The notes under the pieces: generated by a model
What the model was told of the DNA's origin: nothing
The model's input: the letters and a program-made list of their open reading frames with translations, nothing else
Databases searched by the model: none
Assembly (NCBI GenBank): GCA_002345475.1
Contig: DDWC01000256.1
Coordinates: 2,477-8,861 of the forward strand
DNA: 6,385 bases
Reading direction: 5' to 3'
Source: Firmicutes bacterium UBA2296
GTDB lineage: Bacteria; Bacillota; UBA994
Part shown: in pieces, positions 5,686-6,385 of the stretch
Layout: every line of letters starts with the position of its first letter
Position numbering within the stretch: position 1 is the stretch's first letter
Translations under genes and position numbers: made by a program

Positions 5686-6385
5686 CTATTCCTCCTCTTG
5701 CGCCAGAAGCCAGGCCTCCAGCGTCTTGTATGTCGGCGCTTCGCTAATGTCGCGTTTCTCTTTCGGCGGCGGCAGTAGTCTGAAAGAAACCTCGCCACCG
5801 GCAAACTGGTGGCTGACCAGTTCTAGCTCGTCGAGAATCCGAAAGGCCGCGGCGGCTGCAGCATAGGCGGCCTGAAGGGGAAGTTCGGAGTCGGCGGCAT
5901 AGGACGTAAGGCTGAGCCGGCCCGGCAAGGTGCGCAAAAGCCGATAAAACGCAGCCATGCGCTCGCGATCGGGGGCCAGGGCCCGGCGAATACATTCTTC
6001 ATTATACACTAAATCCCACTGGCTCTCATAGCCCACAGCGCCGCCGCCCTGCTCGGTGATGGGCGCAAAAGACAGTCGTCCGGGCAGACGGAAATCCTGC
6101 AGGCGCAGGCTGATCTGCTCGCGGCCGTTATACTCCTCCAGGGCCGGCCGGAAAGCCAGGTCGATGATTGCTCCTGGTATAACCTCGCTCTGCCGCTCTG
6201 CAGCACCAAACATTATGGCGGCATGGGTCTTGCCGCGGCCGTCCCGGGCGGTGAGGCGCAGGTGAGAGTTGCCCATGCCGACCGTGCGGGCTTCCACCAC
6301 GGTGAGTCCGCGACACACAAAGGTAGGGGCAGCGTTGCCCATGCCGTGGGGCGCAAGTAATTCCAAATCGCGCAGGGCGCTGGCG
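5686..6385 (-). CDS. recJ: Single-stranded-DNA-specific exonuclease RecJ, C-terminal part (5' end outside window)
   Basis: RecJ is a DHH-family 5'-to-3' single-strand DNA exonuclease acting in recombination and repair in the cytoplasm. Only the last 232 residues are present; the catalytic DHH and most of DHHA1 lie beyond the right edge. Visible support is the RecJ signature GMGNAAPTF (fragment residues 14-22), which leads into the OB-fold DNA-binding domain. That domain runs to about residue 100 and contains the family-typical EYNGREQISLRLQDFR stretch (residues 84-99). A C-terminal extension of about 130 residues follows, as in Firmicutes RecJ, and includes an alanine run near residues 175-180 and an APTYKTLE stretch near the end. 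The stop is TAG, 4 nt before the apt start, and the apt ribosome binding site lies inside the last recJ codons. The reading frame is intact to the window edge. Identification is firm for the family; the active site cannot be checked here. Confidence 0.93.
   Translation of the reverse strand, partial: ASALRDLELLAPHGMGNAAPTFVCRGLTVVEARTVGMGNSHLRLTARDGRGKTHAAIMFGAAERQSEVIPGAIIDLAFRPALEEYNGREQISLRLQDFRLPGRLSFAPITEQGGGAVGYESQWDLVYNEECIRRALAPDRERMAAFYRLLRTLPGRLSLTSYAADSELPLQAAYAAAAAAFRILDELELVSHQFAGGEVSFRLLPPPKEKRDISEAPTYKTLEAWLLAQEEE
5691..5696 (-). promoter_or_regulatory. Ribosome binding site of apt
   Basis: AGGAGG on the minus strand, 9 nt before the GTG at 5681, embedded in the last codons of recJ. 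It decides the GTG start over the longer open frame upstream. Confidence 0.85.

Noticed and set aside
5682..5804. Longer N-terminal extension of Apt (212 codons)
   Set aside because: The added 41 residues overlap recJ, are Arg-rich and do not match the family. GTG at 5681 has the correct ribosome binding site.
652..6205. About a dozen CTGCAG sites, several times more than expected for a random hexamer
   Set aside because: Most coincide with in-frame Leu-Gln (CTG CAG) codons of the minus-strand genes, and the rest with GCT/TCT GCA codon pairs. Codon usage explains them without a functional motif.

Overview
This window is one compact, co-directional gene cluster on the minus strand of what looks like a Firmicutes genome. 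Strong AGGAGG-type ribosome binding sites, frequent GTG/TTG starts and the order recJ-apt-rel-dtd-MBL hydrolase-hemZ-aspS point to that phylum. The high GC content (roughly 55-60% by eye) and the presence of hemZ fit a high-GC member of class Clostridia (Peptococcaceae/Desulfotomaculum- or Moorella-like) better than Bacillus. The taxonomic assignment is inference from gene order and protein style.

In transcription order (right to left): the C-terminal third of RecJ single-strand exonuclease (cut by the right edge, 6385-5686); adenine phosphoribosyltransferase Apt (5681-5166); a full-length bifunctional (p)ppGpp synthetase/hydrolase Rel (5113-2897); D-aminoacyl-tRNA deacylase Dtd (2925-2476); a glyoxalase II-like metallo-beta-lactamase-fold hydrolase (2459-1845); a radical SAM HemZ-type coproporphyrinogen dehydrogenase-like protein (1851-673); and the N-terminal 225 residues of aspartyl-tRNA synthetase (676-1, cut by the left edge).

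Junctions are very tight: a 4-nt gap, a 52-nt spacer, a 29-nt overlap, a 16-nt gap, a 7-nt overlap and a 4-nt ATGA overlap. No internal terminator, T-box leader or convincing promoter is visible, so the genes are probably co-transcribed from a promoter to the right of the window. The longest non-coding stretch is 52 nt. No RNA gene, CRISPR array, insertion sequence or phage feature was seen.

Functionally the cluster combines purine salvage (Apt), nutrient-stress alarmone metabolism (Rel), tRNA charging and proofreading (AspS, Dtd), DNA repair (RecJ) and a putative tetrapyrrole enzyme (HemZ). This is a widely conserved housekeeping neighbourhood and I see no sign of a new system. The points worth a second look are the absence of hisS between hemZ and aspS, a HemZ that lacks the usual N-terminal region of about 100 residues, the 29-nt rel/dtd overlap with a TTG start, and a mixed specificity signature in the AspRS anticodon-binding domain.
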